Part shown: in pieces, positions 37,601 to 48,697 of the stretch
How the letters are laid out: every line of letters begins with the position of its first letter
How positions within the stretch are numbered: the first letter of the stretch is position 1
Source: Agelaius tricolor
Lineage: Eukaryota > Chordata > Aves > Passeriformes > Icteridae
NCBI GenBank assembly: GCA_023055355.1
Contig: JALJCS010000001.1
Span: forward strand, 73,077,381 to 73,141,380
Direction of reading: 5' to 3'
Length of the DNA: 64,000 nucleotides
The notes under the pieces: model-generated
Told to the model about the DNA's origin: nothing
What the model saw: the letters and a program-made list of their open reading frames with translations, nothing else
Databases searched by the model: none
Program-made: the position numbers and the translations under genes

Positions 37601-37981
37601 CACTCTGTTTGCCAAGCCTCTGCTACAGTCAGTGACATTTAAATGACATCATAAATATCCACTTTTATAAAGCCCATTTTAGTCGCAGACTTGAAATTCA
37701 AAAGCACAAACTAAAGTGATCAAGAGGAGCACTGTTCGCCTTAATTTGGCTTCCTCGATATCTCTTACAGTCCTACTGAAGTATGAAAATGAAAGGCTAC
37801 GTGTTTTTTACAATTTGGAGCCATTTCAGAGTCATTTCAGAGTGTGTTAAAAGCTCGAATTCTAACGAAAAAAAAGGGTGAAATAGTAAGGAAAGGAAGG
37901 GCAGAGCAGCCCTTAGTGCGGCCGGTCGGCTCCGCTCTCCCCTGCCCGCGCCGCGCTGCCCGTGCGCACTGCGGGCTGCGG

Positions 37982-37995
37982 CCGCCAGAGGGCGC
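37982..37995 (+). promoter_or_regulatory. CTCF-binding motif
   Basis: CCGCCAGAGGGCGC matches the CTCF core CCASYAGRKGGCRS at 13 of 14 positions; the third base is G instead of A. CTCF is the zinc-finger insulator and loop-anchor protein. A match this close inside an isolated CpG-rich block is likely to be bound, but that is inference. Orientation is forward on the plus strand. Confidence 0.65.
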
Positions 37996-38003
37996 GCGCC
38001 GCG

Positions 38004-38024
38004 CTGCTGCTGCTGCTGCTGCTG
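38004..38024 (+). repeat. (CTG)7 trinucleotide repeat
   Basis: Seven uninterrupted CTG units follow GCG and precede CCG. The tract sits 9 bp from the CTCF motif and 27 bp before the minisatellite. CTCF motifs beside CTG/CAG repeats are known at several vertebrate repeat loci. Confidence 0.95.
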
Positions 38025-38050
38025 CCGGCCCGCCGCGGGGCCGCCATCCG

Positions 38051-38735
38051 CTGTCTGTCCCTGTCTGCTGTCTGTCCGTCCCTGCCCGCTGTCTGTCCCT
38101 GTCTGCTGTCTGTCCCTGTCTGCTGTCTGTCCGTCCCTGCCCGCTGTCCGTCCCTGCCCGCTGTCTGTCCGTCCCTGCCCGCTGTCCGTCCCTGCCCGCT
38201 GTCCGTCCATCCCTGCCCACTGGCTGTCCGTCCCTGTCCACTGTCTGTCTGTCTCTGCCTGCTGTCTGTCCGTCCCTGTCCGCTGTCCGTCCGTCCCTGT
38301 CTGGGCCTGTCCCTGTCTGCTTCTGTCCTTGTTTGCTGTCCGTCCATCCCTGTCCACTGTCCATCCCTGCCTGTCCTCTGTCAGTCCCTGCCCTCTGTCC
38401 GTCCCTGCCCTCTCTCCATCCCTGTCCACTGTCAGTCCCTGTCCGCTGTCTGTCCCTGTCTGCTGTCCGTCCCTGCCTGTCCACCGTCCGTCCCTACCTG
38501 CTGTCCATCCCTGCCCTCTCTCCATCCTTGTCTACTGCTTTGCTGCCGTCCACTATCTGTCCCTGTCCTTGTCCATCCCTGCCTGCCTGCTGTCCATCCC
38601 TGCCTGCCTGCTATCTATCCAGCCTGCTGTCCATCCCTGCCTTCTGTCCATCCCTGCCTGCTGTCCATCCCTGCCTGCCTGCTGTCCATCCCTGCCTGCT
38701 GTCCATCCCTGCCTGCCCTCTGCCTGCTGCTCACT
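38051..38735. repeat. GC-rich minisatellite, 17/21-bp units
   Basis: A tandem array of about 685 bp whose commonest units are CTGTCCGTCCCTGCCCG (17 bp) and the same unit with a 4-bp GTCT/GTCC insertion (21 bp). Units are most regular at 38,051-38,215 and drift to CTGTCCATCCCTGCCTG forms on the right, where 21-bp units with an extra CCTG dominate. The strand asymmetry is strong: plus is C/T-rich and minus is G/A-rich. Very long frames on both strands come from the lack of stop codons in the unit and are not genes. Confidence 0.95.
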
Positions 38736-40037
38736 CCCATCGCCCAGAGGTGCTGATCTCAGTGTGTCCCTTGCCAGGTTCAGCCTCAGGGACATGAACC
38801 CACCCCTCAGATCATCCTGGTGGCACCCTGAGCCTCCCTCCCCCCTGCCCTGCTGTCCATCAGGCACTGATGGGTTCATGGTGTGTTTTTTCCATACTAA
38901 ATGAAGCGTTCAGGGACTGAAGATCTTTGCAAACCTCATCACCTCCCATTTTCCTGGGTACCTGCTTCTTTCACCTGCCTTCTCCAAAATAAGAATGGAC
39001 AATTGTATCAATCTTCTCCTTTCTCCTGTGAAAATCCCAAGTCCTTTTAAAACAAAATGTTATGCTGCACACACAGTTCACCTTAATAACAAGAAGGAGA
39101 AGATGAATGATACCTGAGAAGTATTTATCATGTCACTGGTAGTGCTATTGGTGAGCAAGGGGCACTACAAAACTACCTTGACTAGAACAGAATTAAAATG
39201 TGCCAATTTCCCTTTGTTTAGGGAGATGGGGGAGCATGAGGGAGCTTCTGGACAGTGTTTTAAGAATCTGTTTGCAAACAACTGTTAGAATTGCAGGTAC
39301 ATATTTATTAGCTTTAATTCAGTCTTTGAATCTCCCAGGATTCATGGGTCAGTCAATAAGGTATTCTGTGTTTATCTTCAGAATTAAATCTGAATACTGA
39401 GGTTTGGGCACTTCTGTGTGGAATGGTCCCAGTCTGGCACCCAGCTCATTGGAAATGGAAGTTCAGAGTTACACAGAGCTTGATGAATGTTGCTCTGTAG
39501 GTCTTTACTGATTATCTTTGTGCTACAAACCCAGGGTTTCAGTCCCAAATGTCAGTGTTGTCCAAATCTTCCTTACTTTCTTCAGGTGGCCAACACTCTG
39601 TTTTCTGTTTTTCTGTCTTCTCCATCCAGAGATGGCCTTGTGGGTATAAAGCCTCTAAAGCTTTTTTTGGAAATGAACACCATTATGCAAATTGTTGCTT
39701 GAAAGAGAGCACAGACCTGCACAGTGCAGGTTCAGACTGAGCTCTCACTGAGATCAGCTGTAATGCTTTTCTAAATACCAGGAGGGTTTGCAGAACTGGA
39801 CAGGTATGCTGCATTTATTGATATAAGCTTTTGGAGACCAAAAGATAAATTTTGGCATGTCAGATGGCAGTGGAACCATTTCTGTCTGTCACAAATCCTT
39901 GTTTGGATTTAAATTATTTCTGTTCAGCTTGCCCAAGTCCCTTCTCAACATGCTGGAGCCCCCAGGTTAGCTGACCACTAGGATGTGGTCATTATGATGT
40001 GACCACTAGAAAGGACAGCTTGTTGGAGTTGTGAGGA
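38736..40037. other. No gene seen
   Basis: The stretch runs from the end of the minisatellite to the next CR1 element. Nothing was recognised beyond ordinary AT-rich DNA. Confidence 0.45.
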
Positions 40038-40480
40038 GGAGGAGGAGCCATGAAAATGAGAGGGCTGGAGCACCTCCCCTATCAGGGAAGGCTGAGAGAG
40101 TTGGGATTGTTCAGCCTGGAGAAGAGAGGCTCCAGGGAGACTTTATAGAACCTTCCAGTACCTAAAAGGAGCTGACAAGAAATCTGCAGATGGACTTTTT
40201 AGGGCATGGAGTGATAGGACCAGAGGGGGTGTCTTGAAACTGGCAGAGGGGAGGTTTAGATTAGGTGTTAGGAAGAAATTCTTTACTGTGAGGATGTGAG
40301 GCACTGGAACAGGTTGCTGCCAGAAGCTGTGGTTGCCCCATGCCTGGAAGTGTTCAAGTCCAGGTTTGATGGGGCTTTTGGCAACCTGGTCTAGTGGAGG
40401 TGTCCCTGCCCATGGCAGGGGGTTAGAATGAGATGATCTTTAAGATTCCTCACAACCCAAACTATTCTATGATTCTATGT
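40038..40480 (+). mobile_element. CR1 LINE, about 440-bp 3' end
   Basis: This is the longest young CR1 copy in the window. It runs from the end of the RT-coding region or start of the 3' UTR ('gagagggctggagcacctcc', 'cagcctggagaagagaggct') to a full terminus 'ctattctatgattctatgtg'. The ATTCTATG-type terminal repeats are intact, which identifies an avian CR1. It is 5'-truncated and non-autonomous. Confidence 0.95.
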
Positions 40481-43400
40481 GAAGAATTACATCTCCAGGT
40501 AAGAGGAATTTTAGCCTCATGGGACAAAAAGGACATAAAAAGTTTCTGATGTTATTAAACTAAGCAGCCTTAGTCATCATGTGGCCAGAAAGCACCTGCA
40601 GGAATTGAGTTTTGAAAGAAAACAAGGTTAATAAAAAACATTTAAGGTAGGACATACAAAAGGGTAAAGGTTATACGAATTAGAGGTGCCTGTAATCTTG
40701 TATCAGTGCACTCAGAGGAAAGGACTGGCTTTCATATTTCTTCAGCTGAAGTAATCAAAAATAGAGCATCAGTCAGTGGGTATAGCTGCAGCAGGCTGAA
40801 AATCATGTTTATATCCTAAAGGTGCTGCCAGTGACTTCTTGTGAAATCACGTCTGCTTAAAATGATGAAGAGAACAATGTTATCTGGGGAAATGTAAAAG
40901 TTTGGTGAAACAAAACCTTAAAATATTGTGCTTCTGGCCTCATTAATTTACATAGTATCTCTTCTCTGAGTCATAATCCTTATTAACAGTCCAGGTGCTA
41001 ATTTTATCTGGATAGAAAGAGTTGGCATGGAGCAGCCTTTCCTATTTAGGGTACAGGGTCTGATGTAGTAAAGGCCAGGACTGTGTTGGCCAGAGAATGT
41101 CTAAAGCATGGATAGGCACTGGAATTGGCTTTGCCTTAGCAGTCTAACTAAAATGATTAGTTACTCACCTCTAAAACAAGCTTACAAAGGGCAGTTCCTG
41201 AATATTGCAACAGGTTGCTCATCAAAAATAGTAAAGTAGATTTTAAGTCATTGGGTGGCTGCACGTAGGAAACCTTCTGTGAGGGTGGAGTAGGTCTGCT
41301 TTTTGTGGACTTGCTGGATATATTGCCATTTACAGTAGTTGATATAGCTGATTTCCATGGTTACCTCACACAAGGATTATTCACCTTGTTTATAATTTTG
41401 GTTGCATGTTTAGAGAAAGAGAAAGGGAGGGATAAAATGCATTTTTGAGAAGTGTAGCCTGTACTTAACTCATAGGGGTCTTGTAAGGTTGAATTAGCTA
41501 ATATTTTCTGCTTTGCTTTGGAGATGTAAAAACTACTTATGCTTTATTACTGTTATTTTATATTTTTTTATGTGGACAAATCTTGCCAGGTTTAAGAAAT
41601 CACATTTCTTAAGTAACTTAACCTTTCAGACCTGCAGGAAGAATTTGTATAATGGAAAAACCTTTGCTTCTAAGGAGAATACAAGACAGATGATTCAGTA
41701 ATTAAGGTGCTGAGCTGCACCTTAAAAGATCTCATTTAAGTTTCTGGCTGTGATGAATCCTTCTTCACAGTAAGCCACTTTATGCTGGACTCAGTTTACC
41801 CTCAGTGGAGGGCAGCATTTTCTTTTCTCACCTGGTCTACTTAGATTGTAAACTCAGAGCCCAGAGACCACCCTTGACTACCTGTTCACATCTAGTGTGG
41901 CTATACTAAGAACCTGGTCTTGCCTGTGAAGAATGATGAATTTAAGGATGAGATAAATATTTTGCTTGAGGTATTTAGCTTCCTTCACTGGACAGTGAAT
42001 AAGGCAAAGGAGATGTCATTGTAAATTAGCTACTTTTTCTGACTTAAGCTGTAAACAAACATTCATAGTCAATGGACTGCAGTTTTATTATAGAGCCATG
42101 GGAGCTATTTTGCTCTGGAATCATTAAATTAACCAAGGTGTTAACTAGGGTAGTACAGATAATGACTCTTTTAGGCTTGCTGGAGCTCCATGGCCAGTAA
42201 GCCAGACCCTCTGCTTGCAAATGCTTGTGAAGCAACAGTGGCATCACTTTCCACCACTTTAAAACCTTAAGCAAAGTGGAGAAGGGATGTCTCAAATACT
42301 CTGATTCATCTTGAAGTTGAGAATCAGAAGATCAATGAAAGCTTTCTTAGATGCGAATGGGAAGGTGTGTAGAGAAGTAAGTTTCTTCCAATCCATTTTG
42401 TGATAGAGTTATGTTAGAGGGCCACAAACCATTATCCTATCTTGGAGATGCTGGGCAGGATTGATATGAAACATCAGGAATACAGTGTGTCCCAATTCCA
42501 CAGGGCTTGCTTATGATGAGCTCTAAAAGATAAAATACAGCCAGAATACAAGCCAGCAGCTCAGGGTATAAATTTTAGGCACATGGGATAAACTGGAAAG
42601 TATGTGAACTCCCTCTGCCATGCAGAAGGGTTAAAAGTATCACACAAATTCAAGATGAATGCTGGAGGCCTTTTCTTCCTTTTTCTCCTAAGCAGATCTC
42701 TGGTAAAAATAATTTCTGTGCCACCAGAGATCTCCAGCAAAAAAGTACTCTAAAGGTTGGTCTGGTTGAATATATTATTTCTTGGAAATATTTAAAAAAA
42801 AATGTTTTTACTGGGTGTTACTAAAGTAATGTGAAAGTATTAAAGTGTTTTTTGTCTCTGGTATCTAGCCTTGCCTCTAGACTATGCCGACCAAGTCTGC
42901 AAAACAAAGAGAAATACACCCATGTGATCCCTCTAAAAAGCATGAATGTATTATCCCTGATGCAAGGTATTCCAAAAACTAAAATGTTTTTTTTCTCATG
43001 TTGGTAGGTATAACATTATATATGGCACTTCTAGTAAGAGTTTCTGAAATAGCTGTGAAAGTTGCGTAAAAAGGTGAGAAGGATGAATAATGAAGCAAAG
43101 AAGAAATCTTTAAAAACATTAATCTTAGAGCTGCTTCACAAAAGAAATGACATCCCAGTTTTAATTTGTCAGCAAACTGGACAACTGGATGCCAAGGGAT
43201 CACTCTCACAGAATATGGGTAGTCCAGCTGCCTTTCCCTGCACACACTGCAGTGAAATTTACTTTTTTCTCCCTGCTAAAGATGAATTAGAGTCTTTGTT
43301 TCAATTACATTTTTTTAAATTAATCATGCTTTTGAAGTTCTGAAGACAAGAAACAGAAGATAGTCTGCAAGTCCTATGGATAAGATATTAATATTCTGCA

Positions 43401-45900
43401 TAAATATTCTCAGCCTTGTGCTGAGGAGAAGGTACCTGATCAGAGTGTTTCCTTGGACTGGAAAAAGAATTCCAGGCCCTTGTCAGTGGAGTGGTGGCTG
43501 ATCACTTGGCTTTGATGTCTTTAGTTGTATCTCAGGAAAGAGGTGCCAGAAGGTGAGGTAGGGTTGAGAGCAGAGAGAGGCTGTTTGGGGTCCTCTTGTT
43601 CTGACTGGAGACTGATCCTTCCCATTTGCCATACAAAGCCGTGGTTTTATGGTAAGTTCCAGGAGCTTTGGGGCAGCAGAGCAGTGGGAAGCATGACTGT
43701 CCTTGGTTGGTATGGCTGCAGTGATGTCACTGGTGCTCCCCCTCTGCAGCCCAGCTCTCCTTGTCCATCAGCTCAGCCAGCTGTGCCACCTTGGGCACAG
43801 AGGTGTAGAGGCAATTCCAGCTTGTGCTGGATGCCTGTGGTGTGTTACCTGTGTTTTAGTCCAATCTATTTCACACTGAGGGTTGCCTTCTAAACACTGA
43901 ATTAGGTGGACTCTTTCAGAACTTCATGGGTGATAGCTCTGGAAGTAGAAAGTCTTCATGACTCACTGAGTATTGTCTGTGAGGAATGATTGAAGCCATC
44001 TTATTGCAATCCCACTAATCCCTGCCATGTCCCTGAGACAGGACATCAGAATTCCTCTGACGACTGTATCAAATGCCATGCTCAAGTCCTGCACGAGGAG
44101 TTATTTTTCAGAGTTCTGATAAAGGAAAATGTAAGTTATTATGAGAAATGGATATAAATTTAATAACAAGGTCTGATATAAGCAGGAAGGGTTTTTTTAC
44201 ATTGTCTGTTCTCCTAAGATTACGGGCAGCCTCTATAATGTGATGTGCCAGCAAAGCAGGAAAATGCTCTTTGCTATTACAGCCTGGTGTTAGGAGTGTG
44301 GATCTTCCCTTTTCAGACATTCAAATGTAGTGGAGAGATATTTGTGTGCAAATAGCAGAAACAACCAAACAAACACAAATTCAATAGCTGGGAAAACCTT
44401 TGGATACTGTAACTGTTTTCCCAGAGAAGCTGGCAAAGTGTGTCAAAGAAAATGCTCCAAAAATCCTGTCCTTTTTGAGTTAATTCAGGAATTTCACTGA
44501 TTTAAATAGAAAGCTCTATAGGTAGGACACGGCCTCTTAATGTAGGGCTTGAGAATTTTGCTATCTGTGAATGTTTGCAGCTGTGATGAAGTTATTGACA
44601 GCAAGAGAAACAGATCCTGTTAGAATGTTTGTACAATTGGCTGTTTTTGAGGAAGAAATACTGTTGAAGTAAGAGGGAATAGCACTCCTTTTGTGAAAAG
44701 GGTGATTTACATTTAAATCAGTAGCCTTTGCGCTGATGATTGCTACAGAACATAAATGTAGCGGTTCTGCTGAGTGTAGAATTATTTAGCAAAATCTTTC
44801 AAGTTTTTGTGGTACCAGACCAGTGTTTCTGATTTGAATTCAATGGATTCTGCAACAGAACACAGCTGGGTTCAATACAGGAATGAATCAACCTCAAGAA
44901 CTCCAAAATAAATGATGACCAGACTTCAAGCAAAGCGATTAGGTGGGAGACCTTTTATAAATATGTGGAGAGACTTTGCTGTTGTACAGTGAGTTGGGTT
45001 TTGTGATCACCTGAAAGAGACAATAACAGAACATTATGCAATTTCATACCAGAGGAACATCCCAGGGTATCTCAAAAGGATTTGAAGAGGGCAAGGTGAA
45101 GTACCCACCATTTAGAGCTGGCAGAACTGTTCCTTCAGCTCCTTGTTTTTATTACATCATGCTCTCTTCCAGCAGGACCCATTTTTCACAGTGTATGAAG
45201 AAGTGCACAAGTCACTAAATTGAGGAGTCTGGTCCATAAGCATATCCTCAGTGTGCAGGCTAAGGTCCCCATCTCATGTACTGAACACTAGTCAAATATT
45301 GTTTCAGAGTGTTTTCCCTGCCTTATAGAGGGATGTTTGTCACTATCGTGTCTGCGTGGCTGATGTATGTTGACAATTTTACCCTTTCCACATCCCAGCG
45401 AGCACAGGATGTGGTATTAAGAGCATTTTGTATATGAAGGACACAAACAGTGAGAAGGGAAGTGATTTATGTGAGTCCATCCAGGAAGTCTTCAGCAAAG
45501 TTGGAGAGAAAATACCACTGTGGCTGTGTTTACATTAGCAAGTAGTGGGGCACTGCGGGAATGGGCTGCAACACTGACAGCAGCAGTGCTCAGGACCTGT
45601 CATCCACACTAAAATGGGTTTGGAGGATTTACTTTGGACTGGATCTACTCTCACCCAGGGAAATGAACTCTTGTTGGCAGCTGGAATGCACCTAGTGCAC
45701 ATCCTTTGGTTTAATCCAACCATCCAGTAGTCCAGTTTGCCTCCTCTGAGACTACTCATGATATGAGCCTACAGGTTTACTTCTTTACTAATCAGATTTA
45801 CCCCTAGCACACAGTCCTGAATGGAGCTAAAGTAGTTCTGTAGAAACACCCTATGTCTCCTTCCATGCTCAGTTCCTCCACAGTATTTAAGGTGAATCCC
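40481..45900. other. No gene seen; scattered ancient repeats
   Basis: No exon is supported. A SINE-like relic lies at 41,740-41,960 and is listed separately. A possible scrap of antisense CR1 ORF2 lies near 44,060-44,095 ('gactgtatcaaatgccatgc'). A purine/pyrimidine-balanced, slightly GC-rich patch at 43,540-43,860 has splice-like words but no coherent frame. Confidence 0.4.
41740..41960 (+). repeat. Ancient amniote SINE-like relic
   Basis: The string 'cttagattgtaaactcagag', followed by 'cccagagaccacccttgact' and later 'ctagtgtggctatactaaga', follows the tail of a common old amniote repeat. In turtles and crocodiles its tail has the pattern 'tagattgtaagctc ... gggaccgtctt ... gcctagcacaatggggtcc'. 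A CTCAGTTTACC word upstream fits the body of the same family. It is heavily diverged; identification is by memory. Confidence 0.45.
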
Positions 45901-45989
45901 AGGAGGCACCTCCCACAGTGTCTCTGACATGACACGCAAAACCAGGCAATTACTTGCAGATTATTGGTACTGTCCTTGGCTCATTTTCT

Positions 45990-46200
45990 CATTTAAAACC
46001 CTTCTCTCAGTGAGTTCGCTGCCTCACATGGCTTCAGCTATCTGCTTTGCATCAATGACTTACAAATCTACCTGTTCTCTCCTGACCTCCCTGCCTCCAT
46101 CAAGCCCAGCACCTTGTGGCGTTTCTCTCTGAAATTTCCCTCTGAATGTCTTGCCCTCCATTTAAACTTCATGTGGCAAAAACATCATAGCTCAGTGAGC
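45990..46200 (+). mobile_element. Ancient L3/CR1-like LINE fragment (ORF2, RT region)
   Basis: In one frame the plus strand reads LLCINDLQIYLFSPDLPAS. It is followed about 30 residues later by a region corresponding to the conserved 'MS...L.LN..KT' part of CR1/L3 reverse transcriptase. The DNA 'ctgaatgtcttgccctccat' followed by 'ttaaacttcatgtggcaaaa' fits the old L3/CR1 consensus. The YADD box has decayed and the frame is interrupted, so this is a dead remnant. Confidence 0.45.
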
Positions 46201-47180
46201 TGCTTGAAGTCATTACCGCAGGAGCCCAGACAGCCATTAAACATAATAAAATTTTACATATGTCTTAGGCTAGTGGTAGAAAGAATAATGTTTCAGCTAA
46301 TTGAGCTAATTTTTTATTAGGTATTTTATTACAGTATTGTATTATATAAGTGTACTTCAGTAACTATTCTTTCTTTAAGTGTTTCATAAATGACAGAACC
46401 AAGCTTATCTGATATAATGTTTCCGTTTTTGAAATAGGTTTCTCGGGCATCACAAAAGGCAAACATCCATTCTCATACTTGTGGATCCCTCTGTCATGTT
46501 TGACATTGTTGGCCACAAGCTCCATTTTCTTGTCTCAGGGAGGCTGTGAGCCCCAGGGTAATGAGCTTAAATGGTGTGAGACCTACTGCAAGGCTCAGTT
46601 ACAGCAGGCACTGACAGGAAACAGCACTGCTGTCAGGAGACCTCTGATATGATCCCACACAGATTCCTCTCTCTCAGTAGTATTATTAGTGATTTAGGTA
46701 GCTCTGAATCTGGGATCTGGGGTGACTAAATCCTCATTCCTGCAATGCTGACCAAGGTCATGTTGCCATAAAAAGTCTGCGGGCAGCTTTTCACCAGAGA
46801 GCAGGGCCATTAAATGACTAAAATGAAGTTATGTATCTTGATGCTGTCAGTGGTAAAAGGCATGTCTGGGGCAATGGCAGCAGTTCTGTGACTCAGTATG
46901 AGCCTGGAATGGAGATCAGGAGGGAGGATACAATGCAGAAGAGGTAGTGCCATGTCCAGGGGCAGTAGCTGTACCCAGCCACCCAACTCTCCTGCCTCCA
47001 CGGGGAGCCCTGCCACAACCTCCCAAACCCACTTCCCTTACTGCCAGTACTGGAAGCTGTGCAGAAGGTATATTTCAAGAATTAATGATCTTGCACAGGC
47101 CTTGTCTGCTCCACTGGCCATTGTATTTAGGGCCTGAGAAACCCATATGTTACTGATCTATTCTGTATGTTATATTTCAG

Positions 47181-47388
47181 ACAGGAATTTCTATATGGAT
47201 CAAGGGGTGGATGGAATATATCGATCTTGACCGGGAAAATGTTGCATGTTGTGATTGTTGGTGACCCGCACAGCAATTGCCTGAGCAGCCTGTGCCATGC
47301 TGCCTGTGCTGCACGTCCAGGGTGGCCTCCAGGCTGTGTTGTGCTGCACAAAACCCCCAGGTCACAGGACAACCTCGGCCAGATCACT
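47181..47388 (+). other. Possible orphan exon, unidentified
   Basis: A strong acceptor (TGTTATATTTCAG, ending 47,180) and a strong donor (CACT|GTGAGT, GT at 47,389-47,390) bracket 208 bp. One frame is open throughout, for 69 codons. The interval is richer in CpG than its neighbours. The peptide includes LTGKMLHVVIVGDPH and matches no family I know. No partner exon was found, so this may be a chance pairing of splice words. Confidence 0.2.
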
Positions 47389-48502
47389 GTGAGTGATGCC
47401 ACAGGCAGCTCCCTCAGGTACCAGCAATTATACTGCCTGCTCAGCTTTGCCTTTAGTGAAAAGTACAGTGAGAAGCTGTCATGCAAAAGTTCTTTGTGAA
47501 TAGTGTGGTTTTCTATTAAGAAAATTACATATTAGCTGAAATGACCAAAATGGTGATATTTATTTCCCTGGATGGAATCCACTCCAGGGTATGTGAGATG
47601 CTGCGCAAACACAGAGTGCTGGGACAAAAGAGATGTAAGATTTATTTGTTATCTGTATTCCTCTTCTTCTTCTGTCTTATTAAAGCAGTTATTGATCTGC
47701 CTTATCCAGCAGCCTGCTGATCACTGAAGAGCTGGCCATGGGAACGTGAGCTGTCACCCACATTGTGAAGTGTCAGGATTGTCAGTTTTGGACAACTTCT
47801 GTAATGAAAGATTTCAGGCAATTTTTTCCTGTTCCTGAATAAAATGTGCCCAGTTAAAGCAGTTTCACTTCACCACAGGATGCTGTTCCCCACCAGTCCC
47901 CAGGAGACATAACTTGTCCAAGTATCCCAGGCAAGGCATGTCTCTGGGTACTTCTGTTTTTCAGTCCTCAACTTGCTGGTCTTTGCCTCAGTAAGAGAAT
48001 GTCTGCTGTGATTAGTACAGAGAAGAGTGTAAAAATCTCTGATTTGGCAGAAGTCCTCCTTGATTGATTTCCAGATCACAAAAGACAACCAGCTGCCAAG
48101 CCTCTGGAGCACTCCAAGTAAGTATTCACACAAGCAGACACCAAACGTTTGACAGATGTTAGTCACATTGCTTAATGCTCCACTAGATGCTACAGATGTG
48201 AGCGTGGTATAAGAACCTACAGATGAAAAAAAGAGGATAGAAAAAAACACCAAGTGACAATTTCCCTGAAGAGATCGTTTCCACACTTCCTCGTCTAGAT
48301 TCTCAATGCAGGTTCTGTTCTATAATTAATAGCATATCACCTTTATTCCCATACCAGTCTTACACCTTACAGGCTGTCATCTGAAAACATAGGCAGAGAT
48401 TTTGTGCTGTGCTAGGTTTTAGCTAGGAAAAGGTTATGGGAGAATGTTAGAGTCAGGTAGAGAATTTCAATTCCAAATTACTTAAGCATATATTCATTTA
48501 TT

Positions 48503-48515
48503 TATATATATATAT
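48503..48515. repeat. Short (TA)n tract
   Basis: Six TA dinucleotides followed by GCATGCAT. Minor simple repeat. Confidence 0.8.
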
Positions 48516-48697
48516 GCATGCATAAGGCTCAGCTGACCCATGGTCCTCTCTAAACCAATGCCTGCTGGAGGCACCTATAATAATTTCCCTTAGTTACAGG
48601 CAGGGAGGTGAAGGAAGGCAGGGGTAGATTGTGTCTACTTTGGTTAGCAGAGCTATATGGCAAGAAGGCTCAGCCACAGGAAATGGGTCTTTGCCTG

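Larger units (their letters stand above)
28016..37909. other. About 10 kb gene-poor DNA, few recognisable repeats
   Basis: No gene is supported. The stretches near 34.8-35.0, 35.5-35.7, 36.2-36.6 and 37.6-37.75 kb are AT-rich, repeat-free and dense in homeodomain-like TAAT/ATTA words. That is the texture of conserved non-coding DNA, but conservation cannot be judged from one sequence. A 110-codon minus-strand frame at 36,237-36,569 has no splice support or recognisable domain. A poly(C) run lies near 31,390. Confidence 0.4.
37910..38045. promoter_or_regulatory. Small isolated CpG island
   Basis: About 135 bp of very CpG-dense DNA (GCGGCCGG, CCGCGCCGCG, CCCGCCGCGGGG) lies in otherwise AT-rich intergenic sequence, directly left of a minisatellite. 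It could be a minor promoter, an insulator or simply the GC-rich founder of the adjacent array. No splice donor or start codon context supports a transcript here. Confidence 0.6.
46201..48697. other. No gene supported outside the orphan exon candidate
   Basis: A plus-strand open frame at about 46,417-46,650 lacks a start and a recognisable domain. No repeats were recognised except a short (TA)n tract near 48,503-48,515. Confidence 0.4.

Noticed and set aside
37797..38904. Frames of 190-317 codons on both strands, giving repetitive Cys/Leu/Ser/Pro or Asp/Gly/Gln/Arg peptides
   Set aside because: They are direct read-outs of the 17/21-bp minisatellite, whose unit has no stop codon in most frames.
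46417..46650. Plus-strand frame of about 78 codons with a hydrophobic stretch (PFSYLWIPLSCLTLLATSS)
   Set aside because: It lacks a start codon and a donor, and the upstream acceptor-like AG is weak. The hydrophobic run is likely chance.
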